A stretch of DNA of 28,578 nt. Origin: Apostichopus californicus (Eukaryota; Echinodermata; Holothuroidea; Aspidochirotida; Stichopodidae). Under the pieces are notes generated by a model, which was not told where the DNA came from, ran no database searches, and saw nothing but the letters and a program-made list of their open reading frames with translations. Each line of letters opens with the position of its first letter. Positions within the stretch are counted from its first letter, which is position 1. Shown here in pieces: positions 1 to 10,320 of the stretch. The translations under genes and the position numbers were made by a program. The DNA lies in the NCBI GenBank assembly GCA_020650975.1, contig JAIPMN010173496.1, forward strand, positions 1-28,578, given 5' to 3'.

Positions 1-162
1 GAAAAAGAAGACAGGAATCGCTATAGCTCGTACATGCCTTTACCGTGGTTCACCAAACTAATAGAATAAGCTCAAATTGCAAAATTGAATATCTCATCTT
101 GTAGATCATGACAAAAAATAAAGAAAAGTCAACTTTGATCTTTTCATCCGACATACGGTTAA

Positions 163-922
163 GGGGTCAAAGGTCAATATGTAAAATTTATCAAAAACGC
201 TACTCCTCCTACAGATAATGTAGCCTGATCATATGTCTTATGAATATGATAAAGATTGAAGCCCTCTACAAAACTTATTTTTTGAAATTTTGATCAAAGG
301 TCATTTGGGGTCACAAGAGTCAAAAACAAGGTCAAATATAAAACAAGCTCAAATGATAAAAGTAACAGTGTCAATGTGTTGGCCTTGGAAAAACATAAAA
401 CAATGTCCACGGGACTCCACGGTGACCTCTTCGTCCAACCTATGGTTATGGGTCAAAGGTCAAAGAAAGATCAAATCACAAACAACCTCAAATGGCAAAA
501 GTAACAGTGTCAACATGTTCACCTTTGGCAGACATCCAAAATTGTCCACAGTGTCCTCTTCGTCCAACCTATGGTTAAGGGGTCAAAGGTCAAATCACAA
601 ATAACCTCAAATGACATTGACCTCTTTGTCTAACTTACATTTAAGGGGTCAAAGGTCAAAGAAATGTCAAATCACAAACAACCCCAAATGGAAAAAGTAA
701 CAAAGTCTTCATATTCACCTTTTCGTAGACATCCAAAATAGTCCACAGCGACCTCTTTGTCTGACTTACGGTTGAGGGGTCAAAGGTCAAAGAAAGGTCA
801 AATCACAAACAACCCAAATGGAAAAAAGTAACAAAGTCATCATGTTCACGTACTTTGGCAGACATTCAAAATTGTCCACAGTGACCTTTTCGTCTGACAT
901 ATGGTTAAGAGGTCAAAGGTCA
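163..922 (+). promoter_or_regulatory. Cluster of DR1-type nuclear-receptor half-site pairs
   Basis: Copies of GGGGTCAAAGGTCA or close variants lie at 163-176, 450-462, 579-592, 645-658, 776-789 and 910-922. Further copies are at 1089-1101 (one mismatch) and 1535-1547. The word is a direct repeat of AGGTCA-like half-sites with one-base spacing, which is the consensus bound by HNF4 and RXR/PPAR-type receptors. The match is seen directly. Binding or any regulatory effect here is inference, because the word is part of a transposon repeat and may have no function. Confidence 0.4.
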
Positions 923-1060
923 AAGAAAGGTCACATTTCAAACAATCTGAAATGGCAACAGTAACAGTGTCAGCATGTTGGCTTCGGACAGAAATTTGAA
1001 ATTTGTCAATGGTGACCTCTTCATCTGACCTATGGCCGTATGGTATATGAATGAACTGTA
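290..1060 (+). repeat. Diverged ~130-bp tandem array containing DR1 words
   Basis: Each unit carries, in order, a 'caaatcacaaacaacc' block, 'aaatggcaaaagtaacagtgtc', a 'ttcacctttggcagacatccaaaattgtccaca' type block, 'tgacctcttcgtc', and a 'tatggttaaggggtcaaaggtca' block. The last motif starts at 450, 579, 645, 776 and 910. Spacings of about 130 bp, with one of 66 bp, indicate a partial unit. The units differ by substitutions and small indels, so the array is old. The frame at 290-604 lies wholly inside the array and is a by-product of it, not a gene. Confidence 0.8.
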
Positions 1061-1410
1061 GGCAGTGTCTTTGGGTTGTGCTCAATTAGGGTCGAAGGTC
1101 ATGCATGACGTCACAAGGGTCATAAACGTTAACTGTGCAAAAAAAATTAAAACCAGGTCAAAACACAAAACTAAATGTGCCATCTTGTAGGCTTTTATAA
1201 AAGATTAAGAAAAATCAATGACTACCTTATTATATGACGTCTGCTTGTGGGGTCAAAATTCACGCAAATGTGTTAGTAGCCAATTCGACACACCCACTTT
1301 GCAGATTTACCCTTTTTCAAAATCCAATTTAAATTAAAAGCTTTGAATCTCATGATTGTAATGTCATTTAAAGCAAATAGGCCTTCCTAAAAGAAACTGC
1401 ATGTTAGAAA

Positions 1411-1525
1411 ACAACAAACAAAAGAAACAAAAACATAAAAATAGAACAAAAACATAATAACAAACAAAAACCCATTGGTTTGAAATCAACTGCAAAAAAC
1501 AAAAATTAACAAACAAACAAGATTT
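1411..1525 (+). repeat. A-rich (AAAC)-like simple sequence
   Basis: An almost pure run of A with scattered C, built from words such as aacaaacaaaag and aaaacataa. It sits within the Helitron-like segment before its final GGGTCAAAGGTCA copy. No coding potential. Confidence 0.7.
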
Positions 1526-1571
1526 ACAAACTTAGGGTCAAAGGTCATGAAAGGATAAATGGCTGGGTCCA

Positions 1572-1600
1572 TGTCACTTCGGTGACACGTTCATGTCTAG
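1572..1600 (+). other. Helitron-type 3' terminal hairpin plus CTAG end
   Basis: TGTCAC-TTCG-GTGACA forms a perfect six-base-pair stem. It is followed by nine bases and CTAG, with T as the next base outside. The sequence changes character directly afterwards, to plain AT-rich DNA without GGTCA words, as expected at an element boundary. Confidence 0.6.
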
Positions 1601-4370
1601 TTACATTTACTTTTAACAGTGTTGAAATTGCTATAATGACTGAATATTAATATTTATTCTTCAACATTGGTGGTTACAGTAAGAGTTATAGTAAATTGTG
1701 TGTGTGAAAAAAACATCTACCCTATAAAGTCGTTGTTGTTTGCAATTAGAGATATCTTCAATGAACTCATCTAAAGACTTAAAATAGCAAACAGTTAAAA
1801 TATACAAAAGAGAGACAGAATGATGCAGCTTTTGCGTAAAAACGATCTGAATTTGTCTACACTCGGAAATAAGTAAGTATTAGTTATGATTAGATGCTTG
1901 CTTTAGCATGCTCACATCTGCTAACGATCGACCACACTTGTATAATGCACGTACACGTAAAAATGTATATGACATTGCTAACGAAGAGCAGGTAAATTAA
2001 GTATCATTTTTTTACCATTGAGATATTTTCAACTATTCATAGCTTGACAAGACTGGTTTTGTTTTTGGATTACGTAAGTATGTAACAGTGTTCCTGTTTA
2101 GTGTCAGAGGTTAGTGACAAATAATACCAAACAATTTGACGAAGTTGAATCAAGTTTACATTTCAATACAGATTATAGACAATTCCTAAGATTAACAAGG
2201 TACCATTTATCTTTAAAACTGAATATGAAAGAGAGGTTAGTCGGAGCAATCTCAGTATTATGAAAAGAATGCTATCCTTTACAAACGGGGAAAGATACTA
2301 GTTAGCAAGACTAGGACTGTTTTCTGTCACGACATTCTTAGTTTACATTCACTTTTTTGGGGTCTTTTTCTTGAACATGTATTACAAATTAAGCAGAGCT
2401 AAATAAAGTTGTATTCTTTTACATTTTTAAATCATTGTTATCCTTAATTTATGAATTATACTTTTGAATTAATTGAACTCTATAACCATGTAAGCCCCAA
2501 ATTAAGTTCGACGATTTAATCACCTCGCTGACTATTTTATCTATTAGCTTTAATGAAATGAGTATGAATGAATTTGTATTAATGTATAAACTTGAATGAA
2601 AATGAATTGCCACATCGAGAGCAAAACAAGACAATGACAGCGGTTGTTTTGGATTTCTCAGACACGACTGTTAACGAATAGTGAGGCGAAATGAAGTTTA
2701 ATTTTGGGGATGGGTGGGTTGGAGAAAAGGGGAGGTGCAAATACTTCGAGGGACAGTGGAACAAGTGACTTTGCAATGAGGGGTAAACCAGAAAGTTACA
2801 ACACAATTTTCCGACAAAAAAGATCTTCTCTGCATTCCTTACGACAAATTCAAACAATTGTTCGTTTTGCAACTAAAGGGCACTTTTTATTTGCATTGCA
2901 CCGTTACGTTTACAGTTAATCGGTTGATGTAAATCAATTTCTTCGTATGTGACCTATATGCGTTGACATTGACTACTTCTGAAAGTCGGATTGAACTGAT
3001 ACAGCTAGGAATGAAAGACATCACAAGATCCATTTCATCTCAACTACGTCATCGGTCAGCTGGTTAGTCACAACACACCTGGTTAAGCTCTCGTGTGTCA
3101 AAAAAATAAAAATAAAAGAGTATGATCAGTTGTAAAGTAAATATATGGATTAAATCATTTTCACAATGTCACTATCTTACGAAGAAGTTTAGAATATGAA
3201 GCGGTGCGGTAAGATGTTTTGTACAAATAAATTTACATATTGGATAAAAACTAATGTTTACCATAAACTAACATTACCGAAGCTTCCATAATCCATAATG
3301 CTTTCTTTCAATTAACTTGAAAAATGTGAATATGCTTGACAATGCCGGAGCCAACATTCAGTTGTTCACATACGCATTTAAGAAATGTTGTAAAAAAACA
3401 ATTGTTGTTTTCATAAAGCACTGATTACTAACAAGACTGTAGTTCCATTCTCGGGGCAAATATGTGTGTGAGGTGGAAGGAAAAGGGGGATGGGGAGGGG
3501 GTTCGGCGACCAGCTATAAATTAAGGGCCCTCAACTTTCTATGAGGCAACTACGGCAGGTCTTGTGTTCACATTTAAATCCAAAAACACAGTTACGTTAT
3601 TCAGTGTATATGCTGTTAAAAATATCTGTCACTTTACAGACGTTTTTAACATAAATTTTCATATTAACCAACAATTATTGTATATTTACAAACAGTTTTT
3701 ACAACACGATAAAAAAATGTTAAATAATATTTTGTCTCTGTTTAAGAAAACCATTGTTGTATATTTTGTTAACCAAATTTGACTGCGATCATTAATATTT
3801 TTACAAATTAAAATAAATTAAAGTTACAGTTGAAAACTCCTGTTAATTTACATTGTATGTCTGTTTTATTACAATAACATGATCGCACTAATTTTTTAAA
3901 CCATTAATATGTATTTGCTACCACAAAAAATGTGTTTTAAAAGAAAGTTTTTACATTTTTACAGAATTACCAAATGTTTAGTATTGCAATTAGCAACACT
4001 ATATGGTCCGTTTATAGAAATGTAGCCGTATGTTTCTTCAAGCACAATCTGACTGAACAATATATCGATGCGCTTCGGGCTCTTGGTTAGTCCATGTGCC
4101 GTGTTTTTTTGGGACATTTGGGCAATGTCAATGCACGGAAGCTCTGGGTTATTTAAAAAGTGTGACATTTAAATGAATTTAAAGCATTTAACTGTCTTCA
4201 ATTGGCATTGAAATGCGCACTGAATAGACGACAAAAATCACAATTTGGCCATTTTTATTTCAATTAGCCTAATTTGTAGTAAATGCCGATATATTCCATG
4301 ATGCAGAGAGCATGTGGGTGATGCATATTAATGTTGTTAATGGTTGCACTGGTATTTCCCCAATGTTTTC
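1601..4370. other. AT-rich DNA with no recognised gene
   Basis: Both strands were read. The open frames here (for example minus 2579-2872 and plus 3564-3782) are rich in F, L, I, S and N, show no motif and have no convincing splice context. A purine/G-rich patch occurs near 3474-3505. Nothing else can be supported. Confidence 0.6.
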
Positions 4371-4378
4371 TCTACAGC

Positions 4379-4431
4379 GGTACAGTGCGCAATGGGTCGG
4401 TGACCGGGGGTCACGGTTTCAGATCCCGAGT
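4379..4431 (+). ncRNA. tRNA-derived SINE head (relic)
   Basis: The segment resembles the 5' half of a tRNA-derived SINE. A 'GTGCGCAATGGGT' A-box-like stretch at 4385-4397 is followed by 'GACCGGGGGTCACGGTTTCAGATCCCG' across 4402-4428. That second part parallels the T arm and B box (GGTTCRANNCC) of many tRNA-SINEs with one inserted base. The anticodon region is shortened, so this is not a functional tRNA. It also contains the palindrome GTGACC-GGG-GGTCAC. No clear SINE tail or target duplication is visible. It overlaps the 4312-4617 open frame, which I therefore do not treat as a gene. Confidence 0.35.
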
Positions 4432-4819
4432 GTAAGTATAATGCATTTGAACGCTCCTACCAAAATAACAGTCCACGGCCTGACACATATCAGAGTTAAT
4501 AGTACCAATGTACAAGAAACTGGTAGAAAACAACAGCGCACCGAACTCAGACTCCGACCGCGTATGTACGTACACATTACTACCGTACCATGGGCACCCA
4601 GCAGTACACTACATTAGCTGCCTTTTTCGTGAAAGAAGCATGACGCTGGAGAATTCTTCAATATTCGACATAGGTGTGAGTCATGGAAGTTTCATTCAAG
4701 TTTTGTTACCGAATACGTTGGTAGAAACATTGATTATTCATCAATAACATTACTTAGAAGGCTTTTTGCTTGTCGTTTCGGAGAATATGTTGAATGTTTT
4801 TGTATAACGGATGCGATAA

Positions 4820-5110
4820 CTGAGCTTAGGCCAGGTCTAATAGTCTAGGGCCTAGCCCATCGTTATGCTTCAATGGCTAACGTTGGTCTAAGTCCGGAGC
4901 GATAGTAATGACATACGGATATGTGTGTTTTTATCAAAACTGTTCTTATCATAACTTGAGGCTAACGAAGGTTCAATGACTAATTCGATTGTTTAAGTAT
5001 GGGGTAACCAATCCTAGCCATAGGGCCTCGGCCTATTGGCTGTACAAACATACTTGTTTTATACTGCCTGTGCGGCTGTAACACAGGCTATCATTAGGCT
5101 GATTTTTACT
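4820..5110. other. Patch rich in AGGCC / AGGCT / GCCTA words
   Basis: Words such as TTAGGCCAGG, TAGGGCCTAGCCC, GGGCCTCGGCCTATTGG and ATTAGGCTG recur within 300 bp, unlike the AT-rich surroundings. A similar patch lies at 13676-13875 in an intron of the SAM-like gene. No gene is recognised here. Confidence 0.4.
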
Positions 5111-5798
5111 CCTGGTCATGCAGTGGTTTGAGCCTAACAGTAGCGATGTTCATTTTCATGATGCTGACATGGCAGAAATTAACAAGTATTCCAGTATTAG
5201 CCTATAATGAAAAGTTATGCTACCCAACAAAGCTTAACACTACTGTTTACTGTGTATGAGAACCAGTTTCAGTTGGTCTGAACCTGTCCACGGTCTGTCA
5301 ATCATATTCACACAACCTTTTGCCATGATTATGCTTCTAGACAGAATCATGTGTTTACAAAGGAGCAAGAGCAAGTGCCTACCTATATCGTGTACAGGTA
5401 GATGTACTCTGTATATACATGGGCGAACAAACAAGCCTGCCTTTCCCCCAATTGATCTCTTGCTTTGATAAGCAATTTGATCAGCAATTTGCCAAGATTT
5501 AGTATAATGATATTAAGATGAACGTAAAGAGTCGTTTATTGAAGTTACATCTTCTGGCTAAGATGGGAAGTGGCTCTAAATATGCCACAACCATTGTCAA
5601 ATATTGATGGATCAGTCTGGTGGCATTTATCTAGAGCAAGTATCAGCTAAATCCTTCAAATGTCCTCTTATTTATGATTTTTTTCAGAATGTTTATGTTC
5701 AGTAGTAAAGGTAAACAAGTAAAAGAAATATTGTCTTGAGATTAAAATAATGACATTTACATATAAATTAGTATTAAGGTTTTGATATTTTTCTTCAA

Positions 5799-5812
5799 GG
5801 GGGGGGGGGGGG
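5799..5812 (+). repeat. Poly-G tract (14 G)
   Basis: An uninterrupted run of fourteen G flanked by ttcttcaa and tatactga. Such tracts are length-unstable and error-prone in sequencing. Confidence 0.9.
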
Positions 5813-5879
5813 TATACTGATTTAGACTTCGCATCTTATGGATCCTAAGAATTCTGCTACGTGTATTCCTGTCATTAAT

Positions 5880-7480
5880 GCAGTTGATTTTTAGAAAATG
5901 CATATCTTTTCAGGGTTTGAGCTTGATTTGTCCGAATTCAATATTTCTTGCTTGTTTTATCAAACTCTTCCTGGTGACAACGATCAGCATATCAACTTAG
6001 CTCACGATATGGGTACTAAATTAGCTACTTCTGATCTCTAGAGGTACACCTACGAGAGCTTTGTTTCTATTTTAGTAGGCAAGAACCGAGATGATTTTGC
6101 CATTGGTATGTGTTAACTTGGTTAAACTAATCCTTTCATATCACAATGCTGATACAGGGCATGCACCTCCCAACGTTAGCGTTTTTACGAACAACCCCTA
6201 AAATCAAAGAATATATTGAAAACTTAGCCACTTATATGCTGCAAAATGAAATCAATGAGCCAAGAATTTCAGAGCGGGCAGAGTCCTGTTGTTATGGTCA
6301 AGAAAAATATGGCAGTTACAGGTTTGCTGTCGATTATAGACAAATAAAAAGCGTCAATAGAACAAAACACTTACCCTTTCCCCTAGTGGAGGATGTTTCG
6401 ATGTTGTGGATGAATCTTGTTTCTGTATTATACCTCTTTTCAGGGTTATTCCTAGTCCTATGGACTTTGACTCAAAACACCAGGCTGCATTTATCACTCA
6501 TTATGGTGTCTACCAATGATAAAAGTTACCACTCGGCTTAATAAATGTACCTGTCTCATTTGCATTGGTCATGGCAGAAGTGCTCAGAGGCTTGAATTGG
6601 AAACATGCTCTTATGTATGTGATGACATACTTATTCAGGATAATGTAGACCATCTTTTGTATTTCACCCCAACCAGTGTAACTGAAACCTTGTAAATGTG
6701 ATGCACAGAAAGTTACGTATTGAAAACATGTCATCACAAAATATGGCGCGCAGGTAGTTCCCTTTAAAACAGAAGGAAATTCTCCATTTCCTTGTCCTCA
6801 TGATGTTTCTACTTCACGCGGTTACCTTGGCCTTTGAAATTATTACCGCAGGTTCTTACACGGTTTTGCCGAAATTGCTGCGCCACTAAACAATCTTCGG
6901 AAAAGGAGTCGTCCCTTCACCTGGTGTAAACGACGTGACGACGCCTTTGCAAGTATCAAGCTAGCTTTAACCATCCCACTCATCCTAGCTCATTCTAGAA
7001 TGTCCAAACCTTTATTGTTTTAACTGATGCCTCAGGGAGAGCATCCTTTATATTCTTAGCCAGCGTAATATTTGCGACAGAGAACATGAATGGATCGTTG
7101 ATGGTCTATATCAGAGAGTGCCTTGCTCTGATATAGGTAATCCAATCATTCAATCATTCCGTGCTATGGTGGAGCAAAATATATGGATAGATGTTGATCG
7201 TTTTCTTCAGTCACAATAATATAATGGTGCTATGTATTACAAGGTACATAATGTAGATGACACACGATCTTCATGGGTTTTTCGCGGGAATTTTTCTTCT
7301 AATCTTATTACGGAATATCAAGTCAACTTTACTCATTAAGTCAGAAAACCTAAGTGTCTATTGTTAGATAAACTATTAGGTTTACAGTAACTGAAGACTT
7401 TTGGTCGTGTAAACAATGTGGAAGTATATTGTTTCCATGTTTGTCAGAGTCTATTAGTTAATCATCATTTCATATTAAAG
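5880..7480 (+). pseudogene. Decayed Ty3/gypsy retrotransposon pol (RT, RNase H, integrase relic)
   Basis: Pieces in shifting frames match the usual gypsy pol order. An 'H-N-A-D-T-G-H-A-P-P' segment at 6142-6171 corresponds to the linker (I/A-DTGDAPP) before reverse transcriptase. 'YRFAVDYRQIKSVN' lies near 6316-6357. A 'LFSGLF' segment follows near 6434-6455, then 'AAFITHYGVYQ' near 6482-6518. 'MAEVLRGLNWKH' lies at about 6572-6607. The catalytic YVDD box lies at 6616-6626 with one base missing, so it no longer reads in frame. 'FAEIAAPLNNL' lies near 6864-6898, and RNase H 'LTDASGRASF' starts near 7018. 'GRVNNVEVYCFHVCQS' at 7402-7450 resembles the end of the integrase H2C2 zinc-binding domain. 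Frameshifts and stops break it throughout, so it is inactive. No LTRs were identified and the integrase catalytic core is not visible. The 131-codon frame at 6146-6541 contains only part of it and is not in the correct frame throughout. Confidence 0.8.
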
Positions 7481-9270
7481 CCGTTTTACTTTTATAGCAT
7501 ATTTAATCGTTTGTTTCTATCCCTGCACATGAAAATATTTCAGCAATATGTGACCGAACTGCGATTACATTTTTCTTGATACCAGATTGTGCTGACAATC
7601 TTATAATATACAACAGTTTTAATAGTGTTACTGTATTATTTATTACAAATTGTTTCAATATCCAAGTTCGGGCTAGCAAATCAGCTCTGCCACCTTGCAA
7701 CCATCACTTTCAATAATTGCTATTCATGAATGACATTGATTATACAACTTACTCCCAAAGCGAAATACTTCTTATGTAAATCATAGAGAACATGGAACAT
7801 TTTGAGATCAATTGAGATAACATGTTGACCTCTCATACGCTCCAAGGGCCAACAGCTGGTAAAGGCCCCCTTGACTGTATCAGAGCAAGACTATCAACTG
7901 TTTGAAGCAGATTTCATTTCCTTAATGACTTTACGTTTTGTTGAAGAACAGCAATGCCCATTTACAACTGAACTGAATTTGATCAAACATTGTTCAACAA
8001 AAGACAACTATATCATTGGAGAACTCACATATTAATGGAAGCTTTAATTTTGGGGTTACCATGTTTTCAAGGGGATCAGACTTTGACACTTTTGGATCTA
8101 ATATGACCTTTCACCACTACCAATTTCAATAAATCTTAAAATAACCAAAGTGGATCAACATACTACTTATGCAGAAAAAGAGAGATGCATTTTTTGAGTT
8201 ATCGCGTTACGAACGTTTGCAGATTTTGACCACATTTACCATGTTAAGTTTCACAAAAAAAACTAGGGGTCTTGTAGTGGATCCACATACAAAATTAAGC
8301 AAAGTTAGTCAGACATCTAGAGAAAGCGGGGGAGGACCAGAGTACGACTCAAATATAAATGCGTCCCGTAAAGTTCATACGTTTACCCCATGGAGAGTTG
8401 ATCGTCTGATAACATGAGGGTGTCTGATCCGGAACTAGCGTAAAAGCACCCTGAGGGATGTTACACCATCAGGGGAATTGGCACACATAAATAGGTACCC
8501 AATTGGCATATGAAGGATCTGCTACTGACATGCAATGACTTATGACTTTCGGCTCGTCTGCACCCTGATTAGCTTCCTTCCTCCAGATGAAGCTCAGTCA
8601 TTAACTGCACACATGTTGGTAAGCACTGAAAACTTGTTAAAGTATCCATGCTACAATATGAAGATCCATCAAAGAATCTTGCAATATTTAGCATGACATT
8701 TGCAAGTCAATGTGACCAGTCCACAGTCTTACCATTCCTGTATAGCCATGCTACGAACAAGTGCATCTAAAAAAGCAATATTTTTACATTACAATTAAAA
8801 AAGTACAAGGGTAAGCAACATGTGCCTGTGTACATTAAACCTTACTTCTGAAATAATGTAATTACAATGTATCACCTAACATCACTTAACTAGATAACAG
8901 AAATACAATGGAATTTCAATGTCCCCTTAGCTCATTTTTTTTTAGTTATTCAGGATGTCTCTCTCCTGTTTAACATAACTTGCATACGTTAGGTATGCGA
9001 CTTCACTGAAACTTTTCTAGGGAGTCTCCGAATACTTCTAGCACAAGTAAGGATTAAAATACACAAGTAAGCATTCAGAAATTCACCAGGTGAATCTAGA
9101 CAACAAATTATACATTCCATTCAAGTTTCCTTGTGGTATTTCATGTCTACTTGATTTCAGATGTCTGACCTCTGGAAATCTCAAATGACTTTGCCCTCCA
9201 TAGAATATAATGACAATTATTTATTCATCCTAACCTGGCTTTTGAAGTTGTAAAATTTACAAGGTTTTCA
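7481..9270. other. Sequence without recognised genes
   Basis: Open frames on both strands (such as plus 8169-8417 and minus 7503-7700) lack motifs and convincing splice sites. A weak 'tatgacctttcacc' word near 8100 recalls the GACCTTTGACC repeat family. Nothing else is supportable. Confidence 0.55.
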
Positions 9271-9274
9271 GAAT

Positions 9275-9370
9275 TGACAATAAGGACTTTTGACCTCCAC
9301 AAATAAATAGGGTTCCAGTACTCAGTAATGGGATCTCTATTGTAAGTAAGAGGTTCACCCATATTTTGCT
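9275..9370 (+). repeat. Ancient GACCTTTGACC-type dispersed repeat fragment
   Basis: The stretch 'cttttgacctccacaaat...tagggttccagtactcag' resembles a second locus at 19050-19110 ('gaccttttacgtccgcag...tagggttattgagatca') in word order. I infer both are relics of one dispersed family, recalled rather than matched to a database. Confidence 0.4.
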
Positions 9371-9871
9371 TTGAAGTAAAAGTGTTAAAAGACTGGGAAC
9401 AAATAAGACATGTTCAACGGTAAACTTTTCAACAAGCCAGGAACAATCGCGAAATTCCTTTTTATAGATTTTATACAACAGTATCACACAAATGAACATT
9501 CACAGTACCAAGAATATGCTGATTTAATCTGGAATGGAACGATAGAATTCCATGAATCGTCTAATGTTTTTTTTTTCCATAATATATCTGGTCAATCGCT
9601 TTCAATAATATTATAATAATATTCGAAGATATAAACGGATGCGTTGTAAATGTCATCGAAGGGATTGATGATGGGCAACGGCATGGTAAGTCCCCTTCTA
9701 TTTTAGTAATGTTTTATCAAATATCGACCAAGTTACAAGACTTACTATTTTTATAGGTATTTTTTTTTTTATAACTATATCGTTATTCCAAGTGCAAGAA
9801 AGTATTTGAAACTATGTCACTTTTTGTTGTTGTTGGCTACCAAAGGTACTCCTTTTGCGGTACACTACCCT

Positions 9872-10320
9872 GGTAGCAAGCCCACATGGGTAACATATGA
9901 GATGCACATGGGCCAATATACGGGTCCGATGTGGGATGCACCATATGGGCCCATTACATTTTGCACCAAGATTAATATGGGACCCACATGGGTTAGCTAA
10001 AATAACCCATGTTGTATAGATATGGGGAAGATTTGGGCTACTTTAATATTGGAACTATGTAGGCTGAATGGGGCCGTCCATTATGGGCTTAAGCTGGGGC
10101 CCGTGTGGGCAACTAATAAATAAATAAAATGTGGGCTTAATATGGGCTGTTAACAAAGGGATTCTATGGGGCCCTGCTGGGCTACTTATATATAGGCTGA
10201 ATATGGGCTGTTAATTTAGGGCTTATTCTGGGGCCCATGTGGGCTAAATATGGGTCATACATTAAGGATTTACTTGGGGCCCTTCTGGAGCCCTTCTTAC
10301 TTATACATGTGTAAAATATG
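9872..10320 (+). repeat. Left terminal array of GGGCCCATGTGGGC subrepeats
   Basis: About 450 bp contain words such as CCCACATGGG (9881-9890), CCATATGGGCCC, GGGACCCACATGGG, GGGGCCCGTGTGGGC, GGGGCCCTGCTGGGC and GGGGCCCATGTGGGC. They alternate with 'aatatgggctgttaa' units spaced at irregular tens of bases. The short frame at 9806-10000 is made of this repeat and is not a gene. Confidence 0.75.

Larger units (their letters stand above)
1..1600 (+). mobile_element. Helitron-like non-autonomous element, 3' portion
   Basis: A repeat-rich segment ends in a structure typical of Helitron 3' ends: a perfect 6-bp hairpin with a TTCG loop at 1572-1587, nine bases of spacer, then CTAG at 1597-1600, followed by T. 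Helitrons (rolling-circle transposons) characteristically end in CTRR about 10 bases after a short hairpin and insert between A and T; that is family knowledge. The interior holds a ~130-bp tandem array and two related blocks, near 81-176 and 1183-1260, which share a 'CATCTTGTAG...ggGGTCAAA' layout. No Rep/helicase coding is visible, so this would be a non-autonomous copy. The 5' end (expected to start with TC after an A) is not seen and may lie left of the window. The 1-1600 extent is inferred; only the right terminus is directly supported. Confidence 0.55.

Noticed and set aside
290-604. 104-codon frame
   Set aside because: Lies wholly in the tandem array; its peptide repeats with the DNA unit and has no domain.
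1-1600. CRISPR-like array
   Set aside because: The repeated units are long, diverged and contiguous, without regular unique spacers.
2579-2872. 97-codon minus frame
   Set aside because: Composition typical of chance frames; overlaps another open frame on the plus strand.
8169-8417. 82-codon plus frame
   Set aside because: Balanced composition but no motif, splice support or homologue recognised.
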